From an uncultured Bacteroidota bacterium (lineage in GTDB: Bacteria > Bacteroidota > Bacteroidia > Bacteroidales > P3), in NCBI GenBank assembly GCA_902774395.1, contig CACYIK010000001.1:225247-289246 (forward strand): DNA of 64,000 nt, given 5' to 3'. Position 1 is the stretch's first letter. Each line of letters begins with the position of its first letter. Under the pieces are notes generated by a model. It searched no databases. It saw nothing but the letters and a program-made list of their open reading frames with translations, and was not told where the DNA came from. Position numbers and translations under genes: made by a program. This document shows positions 53,313-61,803 of this stretch, piece by piece.

Positions 53313-54679
53313 ACCATATTGTTTTTCAGTTTACGATTAATCCACACCACATAAGGGATGCACAACAGGAAGGTCATCGCATCGGCGATCCCCTGGGCCA
53401 TCTGGACGCCCGTCATGCCGAGCCACATGGGCAACAGCAGCAGCGCCGGCAGAAAGAAGAGGCCGTTCCTACAGACACTCAGCAGCGTGGCAGGACCCGT
53501 CATGCGGATGTTCTGGAAGAGCATGCCCGTGGTGGTGAACAAGGCCACCAACGGGAAGGCGGCACACTGCCACCTCAGCGTCACGGCGCCAATCTCTATC
53601 AACACAGGGTCTTCGGCACGGAACAACGCAACTATCTGAGGTGCAAAGATCAAACCCACCAACGAGATAACCAGCAGGAAGGCGGTACCCACACAGCTGG
53701 CGAAGAGCCACGACTCCCGCACCCTACCATAGAGTTTGGCACCATAGTTGTAGCCACACACGGGCTGGAAGCCCTGCGAGAAGCCGAGCACCACACTGAA
53801 GGCGAACATCATGATACGGGTCACCACGGCGAAGGCCGCCACGGCACTGGCCTCCTGACCAGGGGCGGCATAAAGTGCGGCACAATAGTTAAGCGAGACG
53901 GCGGCGGCACAATTGAAGACCTGACGGAACAACGACGGCAGACCGCCACGGAATATCTCATAATAGACCTTCCAGCTAGGCTTGAAGTCACGAAACCTAA
54001 TATGTACGCTTTCAGGTCGGAAGGTTCCATATAACAGTAGTCCCCAGGCGAAGACCTGACTGATGGCAGTGGCCAGCGAGGCACCGCTGACACCCATATC
54101 GAAGGTGAATATGAGCAGCGGGTCAAGGGCGATATTCAGGATGGCACCACTGACGATACCCACCATGCCGAAACGGGCGTTGCCCTGCAGGCGCAGCTGG
54201 TTGTTGAGCGTCAGCGCCGACATCATAAAGGGCGTAGCCACAACGATATAGCGCAAGTAGTCGTTGGCGTATGGCACCACAGCATCGGGAGCACCGAGCA
54301 GCCGACTCAGCCAGCTGAGGTTGGGCAGACAGCACAGCGCCGCCACCGTGCCCAGCAGGAAGGGGGTGACGAAGCCTACCGTGGCCATCACGCTGGCCGA
54401 CGTTACATTCTTGGCACCTAACGCCCTGGAGATATGATTGCCGCTGCCGTGGCCGAAAAAGAAGCCCAGCGCCTGGATGAAGGTCATGTAGGCAAACGAG
54501 ATGCCGATGCCCGCCGTACCCTCGGTGCTCAGCCGCCCGATGAAGGCAGCATCGACAACATTATAGAGGGCGGTGGTGACCATCGCAATGATGGTCGGCA
54601 CCGCCATCTGACAAACCAGCCGCTTCACCGGCCGCTGCGTCATCTCGTTGTAGCGCTGCTCCAATTCCTCATTCATCAT
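53309..54679 (-). CDS. MATE-family efflux transporter
   Basis: The 456-aa product has twelve expected membrane segments in two halves, with RPVKRLVCQMAVPTIIAMVT at the start and GFSQGFQPVCGYNYGAKLYG in the second half. MATE carriers export drugs or metabolites using Na+ or H+. The substrate is unknown. The start (MMNEELEQRYNEMTQ) has a second ATG next to it and lies against a TCATTCC word run. Confidence 0.9.
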   Translation of the reverse strand: MMNEELEQRYNEMTQRPVKRLVCQMAVPTIIAMVTTALYNVVDAAFIGRLSTEGTAGIGISFAYMTFIQALGFFFGHGSGNHISRALGAKNVTSASVMATVGFVTPFLLGTVAALCCLPNLSWLSRLLGAPDAVVPYANDYLRYIVVATPFMMSALTLNNQLRLQGNARFGMVGIVSGAILNIALDPLLIFTFDMGVSGASLATAISQVFAWGLLLYGTFRPESVHIRFRDFKPSWKVYYEIFRGGLPSLFRQVFNCAAAVSLNYCAALYAAPGQEASAVAAFAVVTRIMMFAFSVVLGFSQGFQPVCGYNYGAKLYGRVRESWLFASCVGTAFLLVISLVGLIFAPQIVALFRAEDPVLIEIGAVTLRWQCAAFPLVALFTTTGMLFQNIRMTGPATLLSVCRNGLFFLPALLLLPMWLGMTGVQMAQGIADAMTFLLCIPYVVWINRKLKNNMV

Positions 54680-54927
54680 TCATCATTCCTCATTCATCAT
54701 TCCTCATTCCTCATTTCTCACTAAACACTAAACACTAAACACTAAACACTAAACACTAAACACTAAACACTAAACACTAAACACTAAACGCTCATCACTC
54801 ATCACTCCTCACTCATCACTAAACACTGAACACTAACCACTAACCACTAAACACTAAACACTAAACACTCATCACTCATCACTCCTCACTCATAAATCAT
54901 AAATCATAAATCATAATTATTCATTCC
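54680..54927. repeat. Long word-repeat array (CTAAACA, CTCATCA, TCATTCC, ATAAATC)
   Basis: Nearly 250 bp consist only of word runs: CATTCCTCATT, then about nine ACTAAAC copies, CTCATCACT and TCCTCACTC, again ACTAAAC, and finally CATAAAT copies. No gene, terminator or promoter is visible. Confidence 0.95.
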
Positions 54928-56061
54928 TCATTTCCTAATCACCTCCGTATCACCATTAGAATTAAGGAGTTTGGCCTTAACGGTATTCGAGTTTCCGTCT
55001 CTCACATAGTCCACCTCGACCTCGTCGCCAGGGGTGAACAACCCCAGCTCCTCCATCATCTCGGCAAAGGTGTTCACCTCCCTGCCGGCGACACGGATGA
55101 TGATGTCGCCCTGACGGATGCCGGCACGGTCGGCGGCACAGTCGCGGATGACCTTGGCGACATACAGTCCCTTGGTGTCGCGGGCACCTGTCTGACGCGC
55201 CACAGCGGCATCAACCTCAGTAACTTGCACTCCCAGGTAGCCACGCTGCACATAGCCGTAGCGCTGCAGGTCGCCAGCGACCTTGAGGGCGATATTGCTC
55301 GGGATGGCAAAGGAATAACCGATATAATTACCACTGTTCCCCGAAGCTATGGCGGTGACAATGCCGATAAGTTCGGCCTTGGAGTTCACCAAAGCGCCTC
55401 CACTATTGCCTGAATTGACGGCTGCATCTGTCTGAAGGAACGACTCCAACGGAGTCTCGTTGGAGCGCGGATTGTCGATGATATGCATGTTGCGGGCCTT
55501 GGCACTGATGATACCCGAGGTGACCGTGGAGGTGAGGTTGAAGGGATTACCGATGGCCAACACCAGCTCGCCAACCTTCACATTGTCGCTGTTACCGAAG
55601 GGAATATACGTCAGATCTTCAGCCTCCACTTTAATCACCGCCAGATCGGTGGCGGGGTCGTTGCCGACGAGTCGGGCGGGCAGCTCGCGGCGGTCGTTGA
55701 GGGTCACGGTGATACGCTCGGCATCCTGCACCACATGGTTGTTGGTGAGGATATAGCCGTCGGAGGTCACGATGACGCCCGACCCATAGGCGTTATACAC
55801 CTGACGCTGGACACCCTGCTGGATGATGAAGCCGAAGAACGACTGGTAGAGGGGCGTCAGCTGCGTCATCTCGGTCTTGATATGCACCACACCGTCGATG
55901 GTGGCCGCCGCCACATCGGTGAAGTCGGCCACCCTCACCAAAGGCGAGGTCTGTGTGGCGAGCGACGGACGGCGATCCTCACCGGCGTCGCCGGACTGTG
56001 CATTGCACGACTGCATCGCCACGGCCATGAACAAGGCCGTCAGATAGGCTATCTTTTTCAT
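54928..56061 (-). CDS. HtrA/DegP-type serine protease lipoprotein
   Basis: The 377-aa product has a lipobox (AVAMQSCNAQ), a trypsin-like domain with His in YILTNNHVVQDAERI, Asp in DPATDLAVIKVE and Ser in TDAAVNSGNSGGALVNSKAE, then one PDZ domain (RGYLGVQVTEVDAAVA, IRQGDIIIRVAGREV). DegP has two PDZ domains; one here makes it closer to DegS/HtrA. It should act on misfolded proteins in the periplasm, fixed by its lipid. Confidence 0.9.
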   Translation of the reverse strand: MKKIAYLTALFMAVAMQSCNAQSGDAGEDRRPSLATQTSPLVRVADFTDVAAATIDGVVHIKTEMTQLTPLYQSFFGFIIQQGVQRQVYNAYGSGVIVTSDGYILTNNHVVQDAERITVTLNDRRELPARLVGNDPATDLAVIKVEAEDLTYIPFGNSDNVKVGELVLAIGNPFNLTSTVTSGIISAKARNMHIIDNPRSNETPLESFLQTDAAVNSGNSGGALVNSKAELIGIVTAIASGNSGNYIGYSFAIPSNIALKVAGDLQRYGYVQRGYLGVQVTEVDAAVARQTGARDTKGLYVAKVIRDCAADRAGIRQGDIIIRVAGREVNTFAEMMEELGLFTPGDEVEVDYVRDGNSNTVKAKLLNSNGDTEVIRK

Positions 56062-56157
56062 CTTTTGTCTGTTTTATCTACATTTCAAAAACACTAAAAG
56101 GCCATTTTTATTGCCCCAAAAAAGCAAAAAAAATGGCCTCACGCAACTGCCACCAAA

Positions 56158-56247
56158 TCAGTACCATCTCCCTACCAACTCCTACCCAACACCGTACCAA
56201 CTCCTACCATGGTAGGAGATGATAGGGTGTTGGTAGGGTCATGAGAG
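56158..56247. repeat. TACCAAC-type palindromic element, copy 4
   Basis: CCCTACCAACTCCTACC words face GGTAGGAGATGATAGGG words around CTACCATGGTAG in the divergent gap between the protease and rsmI genes. No clear -33/-7 promoter pair is seen in the gap. Confidence 0.8.
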
Positions 56248-56302
56248 GGTGAAAATAGGTACTAGGGGGCAATAAAACTGCCGGTTGGCCGTTTTAGAAG
56301 AC

Positions 56303-57016
56303 ATGACAAAAGGACGTTTGATACTGTTCCCCGTACCCATCGGGGCGGAAGAGATAGGGATGTCGCTACCGGCGGCGAACCAGGAGCTGCTGGCTTCCTG
56401 CCACACCTTCATCGTCGAAGAGTTGCGCACAGCACGCCGCTTCCTCAAGAAGGCAGGATACCCCTTCCCTATCGACGACACTGTGTTTCTGGAACTTAAC
56501 GAGCACACCACACACGAGGAGATAGGCCACTACCTGGATGCCATCGAGCGCGGCGAGAATATCGGCCTGCTCTCCGAGGCCGGGCTGCCCTGCGTGGCCG
56601 ACCCGGGGGCCATGATCACCCGCGTGGCACAACGGCGCGGCATCGAGGTTGTGCCACTCGTCGGACCTTCGTCACTGATGCTGGCACTGATGGCCTCGGG
56701 ATTCAACGGCCAGAGCTTCGCCTTCAACGGCTACCTGCCCGTGGACAAGAGCAAACGCGCCGCTGCCATCCGCCACCTCGAGGAACGCCTCCACCGCGAA
56801 CACCAGACACAGCTCTTCATCGAGGCGCCCTACCGTAACAACCAGATGCTGGAAGCATTGGCATCGACGTTGAGTCCACAGACGATGGTGTGCGTGGCCT
56901 GCGACCTGACGATGCCGACACAGTATATTCGCACCCTCTCCGCCGCCAAATGGCAAAAAGAGCGAGAAAAGCTAAACCTCCACAAAAGAAACACCGTCTT
57001 CCTAATAGGAGAATAG
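56303..57016 (+). CDS. rsmI: RsmI-like SAM-dependent methyltransferase
   Basis: The start MTKGRLILFPVPIG at 56303 fits the family better than the ATG at 56285. The 237-aa product has the tetrapyrrole-methylase fold: LLSEAGLPCVADPGAMITRV, VPLVGPSSLMLALMASG, SFAFNGYLPVDK and LFIEAPYRNNQML. RsmI methylates C1402 of 16S rRNA. The protein is shorter than E. coli RsmI at the C-terminus, and Bacteroidetes often have such a short form beside a long one, so the target is less sure than the fold. Confidence 0.8.
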   Translation: MTKGRLILFPVPIGAEEIGMSLPAANQELLASCHTFIVEELRTARRFLKKAGYPFPIDDTVFLELNEHTTHEEIGHYLDAIERGENIGLLSEAGLPCVADPGAMITRVAQRRGIEVVPLVGPSSLMLALMASGFNGQSFAFNGYLPVDKSKRAAAIRHLEERLHREHQTQLFIEAPYRNNQMLEALASTLSPQTMVCVACDLTMPTQYIRTLSAAKWQKEREKLNLHKRNTVFLIGE

Positions 57017-57022
57017 CGACAG

Positions 57023-57476
57023 ACAGACTATACACCAGCGTGCCAGCGGCACGCGCTCTCGATAACCCCGCATGCAGTGTGGGGACAGCACAAGCCCCTC
57101 AGGGCGCAGTGTGGGGTATAGCGCCAGACACACTCTACACCAGCGTGCCAGCGGCACGCGCCCTCAGTAACCCCGCACAAGCCCCTCAGGGCGCAGTGTG
57201 GGGACAGCACAAGCCCCTCAGGGCGCAGTGTGGGGTATAGCGCCAGACACACTCTACACCAGCGTGCCAGCGGCACGCGCTCTCAGTAACCCCGCACGCA
57301 GTGTGGGGTGTCCGCACGCAGTGTGGGGCGCCCGCACGACATACATCATCCTGCAGCGTGCCAGCGGCACGCGCTCTCGATAACCCCGCACGCAGTGTGG
57401 GGTTTCCGCACGCAGTGTGGGGTGCCCGCACGACACACATCATCCTGCAGCGTGCCAGCGGCACGCGCTCTCAAGA
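57023..57476. repeat. Cluster of REP-like palindromes on the left of the transposase gene
   Basis: Two palindromes alternate: GTGCCAGCGGCAC (near 57042, 57148, 57261, 57358, 57453) and CCCCGCA...GCAGTGTGGGG (near 57065, 57100, 57172, 57225, 57290, 57385). Joining pieces (AGCACAAGCCCCTCAGGGCG; ATAGCGCCAGACACACTCTA) recur too, so units of about 100 bp have been duplicated in tandem. No gene is seen. Confidence 0.85.
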
Positions 57477-57926
57477 CTAATCCTTTAGGAAATACTCCTC
57501 TCGTATCACCACACCATTCTCTTCCAAGAACTCCCTATACTCCTCCTGAAACGTCACCCTCTTGTGGTGCTCTTTCTGCCCTTTGATATAGTTCACTATC
57601 ATATCTTTTTCACGCACACCATACGAGATAGCAGCATACTCATGCCCCCATCCGTTCCAGTAAGGAAACGAAGAACTCTCACGTAACCACTTGCTAGTAA
57701 ATGTCTTCACTGCTTGCACATATTGTGCTACCGAAAGCGTGGCGGGCAGAGATACAAGGATATGCACATGGTCGGGCATGCCTCCGATACGATATATCTT
57801 GGCCTTCAGATTCTCCGACTGGCTGAGGATAACACCATACAGCTCTCGCTCATGCTCGACGTTAATAGTTTTCTCGCTCCTGTATGTACGAAAGACGATA
57901 TGATATATTGACTGAACGTAACTCAT
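57477..57926 (-). CDS. IS200-like / REP-associated tyrosine transposase (Y1 HUH)
   Basis: The 149-aa product is a single Y1 transposase domain: YHIVFRTYRSEKTI, the HUH motif GGMPDHVHILVSLP, and the catalytic Tyr in IVNYIKGQKEHHKR. It would cut single strands of hairpin-ended DNA. IS200 copies normally carry one hairpin at each end; here both flanks hold many REP-like palindromes. That is the picture for RAYT genes with their REP sequences. All motifs are whole, so it may be active. Confidence 0.85.
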   Translation of the reverse strand: MSYVQSIYHIVFRTYRSEKTINVEHERELYGVILSQSENLKAKIYRIGGMPDHVHILVSLPATLSVAQYVQAVKTFTSKWLRESSSFPYWNGWGHEYAAISYGVREKDMIVNYIKGQKEHHKRVTFQEEYREFLEENGVVIREEYFLKD

Positions 57927-58182
57927 AGCTTATATCTGTAGTGAGAACGCGTGCCTCCGGCACGCATACACAGTTATCATCGTTGTTTACCTCACACTTC
58001 GTGCTCTCCCCCACACTTCGTGCGGGGTTACTGAAAGCATGCCTCTCCGAGGCATTAAGCACATACATCCAGTACCCCTGCATATGTCGTACCGAAGGTA
58101 CGCGTTCTTAATAACCCCGCACAAGCCCGTCAGGGCGCAGTGTGGGGTTATAGTACCTCTCTCCTATATCATCTTCAAAAAC
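57927..58182. repeat. Palindromes on the right of the transposase gene
   Basis: GTGCCTCCGGCAC (about 57952-57964), TGCCTCTCCGAGGCA (about 58039), GTACCGAAGGTAC (about 58090) and CCCCGCAC...GTGTGGGG (about 58120-58148) continue the left-hand families in varied form. Confidence 0.8.
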
Positions 58183-58270
58183 CCCACCTGGATGGCAGCT
58201 GGCTTTCTCAAATCATTTTGAGAAAGCCCACCTGGATGGCAGCTGGCTTTCTCAAATCATTTTGAGAAAG
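58183..58270. repeat. 44-bp tandem duplication with hairpin at the 3' end of rluB
   Basis: Two perfect 44-bp copies (58183-58226, 58227-58270), each with GGCTTTCTCAAA/TTTGAGAAAGCC around four bases. The rluB stop codon (58252-58254) lies in the hairpin of the second copy. The hairpin lacks a T-run. Confidence 0.9.
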
Positions 58271-59142
58271 CCCACTTCCTTTTCCGTCAGTTCTCTCCAG
58301 CGGCCGCGGGGGAGGTCTTTCTTGGTGAGGCCGGCGAAGGTGGTGCGGTCGAGCTTGTGAACCTCGTAGCCGAGGGCTTCGAAGAGGCGGCGCACAATGC
58401 GGTTGCGGCCGCTGTGGAGCTCGACACCCACGATACGCTTGTCGATGGTCTTGCCGACGGCGGCATACTGTATGTCGTCGACATGCATGGGGCCGTCCTC
58501 CAGCTCGATACCCTCGAGGAGCTTCTTCATGTCCTCCTTGGTGACGGGCTTGTTGAGCTCCACCTGATAGATCTTGTACACCTGCGTGGAGGGGTGCGTC
58601 AGCTTCTTGGCCAGCTCGCCGTCGTTGGTGAAGAGCAACAGACCTGTGGTGGCGCGGTCGAGACGGCCGACGGGATAGATGCGCTCGGCGCAGCAGCCGT
58701 CCATGAGCATCATCACCGTGCGACGCTCCTGCGGGTCGTCGGTGGTGGTGATGAAGCCCTTGGGCTTGTTGAGGAGGAAGTAGCGCAGACGCTCACTGCG
58801 GAGCTTCTCGCCACCGTAGGACACCTCGTCGCCAGGCATCACCTGGTAGCCCATCTCCGTGACCACCTTGCCGTTGACCTTCACGCTGCCGGCAGCGATG
58901 AGCTCGTCGGCCTCGCGACGCGAGCAGATGCCCGCATGGGCGATATACTTGTTGAGACGCATAGCTCCCTCGGGATGCGGCTCCTTAGGTTTCTGCGGCG
59001 CGGCACTTTTCTTTCTCCCCGCTGCGCGGAAATCCATAGATCCACTCCTTCTGGTTTTGTAAGATTTATGGATCTCGCCAGAGGCGGGAGATTTAGTCCT
59101 ATTGTTCTCCTTGTTCAGTCTGTTGTCTTTCTTCTGTATCAT
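58252..59142 (-). CDS. rluB: 23S rRNA pseudouridine synthase (RluB/RsuA type)
   Basis: The start is taken at MIQKKDNRLN (59142); the ATG at 59166 lies eight codons earlier. The roughly 296-aa product has a basic N-terminal tail, an S4 domain (MRLNKYIAHAGICSRREADE), and a catalytic domain with the active Asp in VGRLDRATTGLLLFTNDGEL. It makes pseudouridine in rRNA. The tail SPASGEIHKSYKTRRSGSMD plus FRAAGRKKS is encoded by the second copy of the GC-rich paired-hairpin element (59017-59090), so the element has become coding. Confidence 0.9.
   Translation of the reverse strand: MIQKKDNRLNKENNRTKSPASGEIHKSYKTRRSGSMDFRAAGRKKSAAPQKPKEPHPEGAMRLNKYIAHAGICSRREADELIAAGSVKVNGKVVTEMGYQVMPGDEVSYGGEKLRSERLRYFLLNKPKGFITTTDDPQERRTVMMLMDGCCAERIYPVGRLDRATTGLLLFTNDGELAKKLTHPSTQVYKIYQVELNKPVTKEDMKKLLEGIELEDGPMHVDDIQYAAVGKTIDKRIVGVELHSGRNRIVRRLFEALGYEVHKLDRTTFAGLTKKDLPRGRWRELTEKEVGFLKMI
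59017..59090. repeat. GC-rich paired-hairpin element, copy 2 (in rluB)
   Basis: Begins CCCCGCTGCGCGGAAATCC and ends CGCCAGAGGCGGGAG, like 29248-29309. The middle also holds AATCCATAGATCCA facing TTATGGATCT. Open in the rluB frame. Confidence 0.7.
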
Positions 59143-59154
59143 AATAAAATATTT

Positions 59155-59404
59155 TTCACTAACCACTTAACCCTCCTCACTCATCATTCCTCACTCCTCA
59201 CTCATCACTCATCACTCCTCACTCATCACTCATCACTCCTCACTCCTCATTTCTCACTAAACACTAACCACTAACCACTAAACACTAAACACTCCTCACT
59301 CATCACTCCTCACTCCTCACTCCTCACTCATCACTCATCACTCATCCCTCATCACTCCTCACTCATCACTCATCACTCCTCACTCCCTGCTCCCTGCTCC
59401 CCGC
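59155..59404. repeat. Long word-repeat array (CTCATCACT, TCCTCACTC, ACTAACC)
   Basis: About 250 bp of CTCATCACT and TCCTCACTC copies with an ACTAACCACT block near 59250-59300 and a CCCTGCTCC block at the end. No gene is seen. Confidence 0.95.
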
Positions 59405-59426
59405 TAATAATTTTAGTTTTTACTTT

Positions 59427-59903
59427 TTACCTTTTACTTTTCCCTTCCTTCCACTCCTCCAGCTCCTTCATCGCGCGGTAATGTCCGCCGAAGTGCATGA
59501 CATAGGGCCAGGTATACTCTTTCTCCTGGTATTTCAGGAACTTCTCCACCTCGCGGACGAGGAGCAGGATGACGCCGAGCTTGTTCTTGTAGAGCCACTT
59601 GAGCGATTCGACATCATGGCGGCAGGCCAGCGCGAAGCGCAGGTTGACGGGCGTGAGGCCGTTGCGCACCCAGTCGATGGCTTTCTCGTCGCCGTCACAG
59701 GCGTTGCTGAGGATGGCGAGCCACGCGTAGTCGTGCTTGAAGAGCCACACCATGGCGTCGTCGTCGCCACGGATGGCGTTGCTGAAGGCCGCCAGCTCAG
59801 GGTAGCCGCCATTTACGAGGAGCTTGAAGAAGTCGATGCGGCCACTGACACTCTTGACGAGTGCCAGCAGTATCTTGACGTCGTATTGCTCCAAGCCTTT
59901 CAT
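59427..59903 (-). CDS. Hypothetical protein with helical repeats
   Basis: The 158-aa product is helical with repeated motifs (ELAAFSNAIRGDDDAMVWLF, WLAILSNACDGDEKAIDWVR, LRFALACRHDVESLKWLYKN). The spacing of about 33 residues is like ankyrin or similar solenoid repeats. It would be a small binding protein. The last codons (KSKR) run into a CTTTTACTTTT word run. Its function is unknown. Confidence 0.6.
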   Translation of the reverse strand: MKGLEQYDVKILLALVKSVSGRIDFFKLLVNGGYPELAAFSNAIRGDDDAMVWLFKHDYAWLAILSNACDGDEKAIDWVRNGLTPVNLRFALACRHDVESLKWLYKNKLGVILLLVREVEKFLKYQEKEYTWPYVMHFGGHYRAMKELEEWKEGKSKR

Positions 59904-59955
59904 CTTAACAGATAACGCAAAGGCAGCGCGATTATTGCGCTACGAAACGAAAAAA

Positions 59956-59983
59956 GGCAGCGCAGGGTCTCCCCTGCGCTGCC
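59956..59983 (-). terminator. Terminator after the P5C dehydrogenase gene
   Basis: GGCAGCGCAGGG pairs with CCCTGCGCTGCC around four bases; minus-strand TTTTTTC follows. Confidence 0.9.
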
Positions 59984-60036
59984 TTTACGTTACTATTACT
60001 CCCCAACAAAACGGGGGAAGCTGTGATACTGCCTTC

Positions 60037-61671
60037 TTATTCAGCGCTGCTGATGAAGGGGTACTTGTAGTCGTAGGCGGGATCGAAGGTCTCCTTGACG
60101 GCCTGCGGCGACGTCCAGCGGATGAGGTTGAGGTAGGAACCGGCCTTGTCGTTGGTGCCGCTGGCGCGGGCACCGCCGAAGGGCTGCTGACCCACGACAG
60201 CACCGGTGGGCTTGTCGTTGAAGTAGATATTGCCGGCGGCATTCTTCAGCAGGTCGTAGCCGGCACGGAGAGCCTTGCGGTCGCTGGAGAAGATGGCACC
60301 CGTGAGGGCGTAGGGCGACGTGGTGTCGCAGAGCTGGCAGGTCTTCTCGTAGTCCTTGTCGTCATAGACATAGATGGTGATGATGGGTCCAAAGATCTCC
60401 TCGCACATCGACTTGTAGTCGGGTTTCTTGGCCAGGATGACGGTAGGCTCGACGAACCAGCCTTTCTTCTTGTCGCACTTGCCACCGAAGATCACCTCGG
60501 CATCTTTGCTCTTCTTGGCATGGTCGATATAGTTCTTGCAGTTGTCGAAGGAGGCCTCGTCGATGACGGCATTGACGAAGGCGCTGAAGTCGCGCACGTC
60601 ACCCATCTTGATCTCCTTAAGCATCTTGCCGACAATCTTCTCGACCTTGGGCCACAGGCTCTTGGGCACATAGGCACGGCTGGCGGCGGAGCATTTCTGG
60701 CCCTGGAATTCAAAGGCGCCACGGACGATGGCGGTAGCCACCTGGTCGGGGTCGGCGCTCTTGTGGACCATGATGAAGTCCTTGCCACCGGTCTCGCCAA
60801 CGATCTTGGGATAGCTCTTGTATTTGTCGATATTCTTGCCGATCTCTTTCCAGAAGCCCTTGAAGGTGGCGGTGGAACCCGTAAAGTGGACACCCGCGAG
60901 GTTCTCGTCGGCGAAGGCTACCTTGCCGATGAGGGCGCCACTGCCGGGGAGGAAGTTGACGACGCCGTCGGGCAGACCGGCTTCCTTGTAGATCTTCATG
61001 AGGAGGTAGTTAGAGAGCATGGCGGTGGTGCTGGGCTTCCAAATACAGACGTTACCCATGAGTACAGGACTCAGGCAGAGGTTGCTGGCGATGGAGGTGA
61101 AGTTGAAGGGGGTGATGGCGAAGACGAAGCCTTCGAGGGGACGGAAGACGTTATAGTTCAGCGTACCCTTGTCGGAGCAGGGCTGGTCGCTATAAATCTG
61201 GGAAGCATAGTGGGCGTTATAGCGCAGGAAGTCGCAGAGCTCGCAGGCGCTGTCGATCTCGGCCTGCATGGTGGTCTTGCCCTGGCCGAGCATAGTGGCG
61301 GCATTGATGAGGTAGCGGTACTTGCCGCTGATGAGGGTGGCGATCTTCAGCATGACGCTGGCACGGTCGATCCAGGGGGTCTCGGCCCATTCCTTCTGGG
61401 CCTTCATGGCGGCTGCGATGGCGTCCTTGACCTCTTTCTCACCGACCTTGTGGTAGCGGGCCAGCACATGGTGGTTTTCCGTGGGCATCACAATCTCGCC
61501 CATATTCTTGGTCTTGACTTCCTTGCCACCGATGATGGCAGGAATCTCGGTCACTTTCTTGTAGAGCTCGTCAAGGGCTTTGCGGATTTCTTTACGCTCG
61601 GAGCTGCCGGGGGCATAGCCTTTCACGGGCTCGTTCTCAGGTTTCGGAAAAACAAAGATGCTGTTGTTCAT
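60037..61671 (-). CDS. pruA: L-glutamate gamma-semialdehyde (P5C) dehydrogenase
   Basis: The 544-aa aldehyde dehydrogenase oxidises P5C to glutamate with NAD+, the second step of proline breakdown. Seen are FVFAITPFNFTSIASNLCLS, VGETGGKDFIMVHKSAD, catalytic Cys in EFQGQKCSAASRAYVPKSLW and EEIFGPIITIYVYDD, with GQQPFGGARASGTNDKAG near the end, as in the family. It is the single-function form with no proline dehydrogenase part. No repeat insert is present. Confidence 0.94.
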   Translation of the reverse strand: MNNSIFVFPKPENEPVKGYAPGSSERKEIRKALDELYKKVTEIPAIIGGKEVKTKNMGEIVMPTENHHVLARYHKVGEKEVKDAIAAAMKAQKEWAETPWIDRASVMLKIATLISGKYRYLINAATMLGQGKTTMQAEIDSACELCDFLRYNAHYASQIYSDQPCSDKGTLNYNVFRPLEGFVFAITPFNFTSIASNLCLSPVLMGNVCIWKPSTTAMLSNYLLMKIYKEAGLPDGVVNFLPGSGALIGKVAFADENLAGVHFTGSTATFKGFWKEIGKNIDKYKSYPKIVGETGGKDFIMVHKSADPDQVATAIVRGAFEFQGQKCSAASRAYVPKSLWPKVEKIVGKMLKEIKMGDVRDFSAFVNAVIDEASFDNCKNYIDHAKKSKDAEVIFGGKCDKKKGWFVEPTVILAKKPDYKSMCEEIFGPIITIYVYDDKDYEKTCQLCDTTSPYALTGAIFSSDRKALRAGYDLLKNAAGNIYFNDKPTGAVVGQQPFGGARASGTNDKAGSYLNLIRWTSPQAVKETFDPAYDYKYPFISSAE

Positions 61672-61761
61672 GTTTGTGTGTTTTTAATGGGTTGAATTTG
61701 GGTGCAAATTTACGAAGTTTTTCTGAAAGTACAAAAAAAAGTTTCTAACGGGCATAAAAAA

Positions 61762-61777
61762 GGGGCCTCACGGCCCC
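61762..61777 (-). terminator. Terminator after the Spy-like gene
   Basis: GGGGCC pairs with GGCCCC around four bases; minus-strand TTTTTT follows. Confidence 0.85.
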
Positions 61778-61803
61778 TGACGGTTGGATGTGGCAATGAC
61801 TGC

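Noticed and set aside
59824..61695. 623-codon plus-strand frame opposite pruA
   Set aside because: The minus-strand frame is an unmistakable aldehyde dehydrogenase; the plus frame is a codon-bias shadow.
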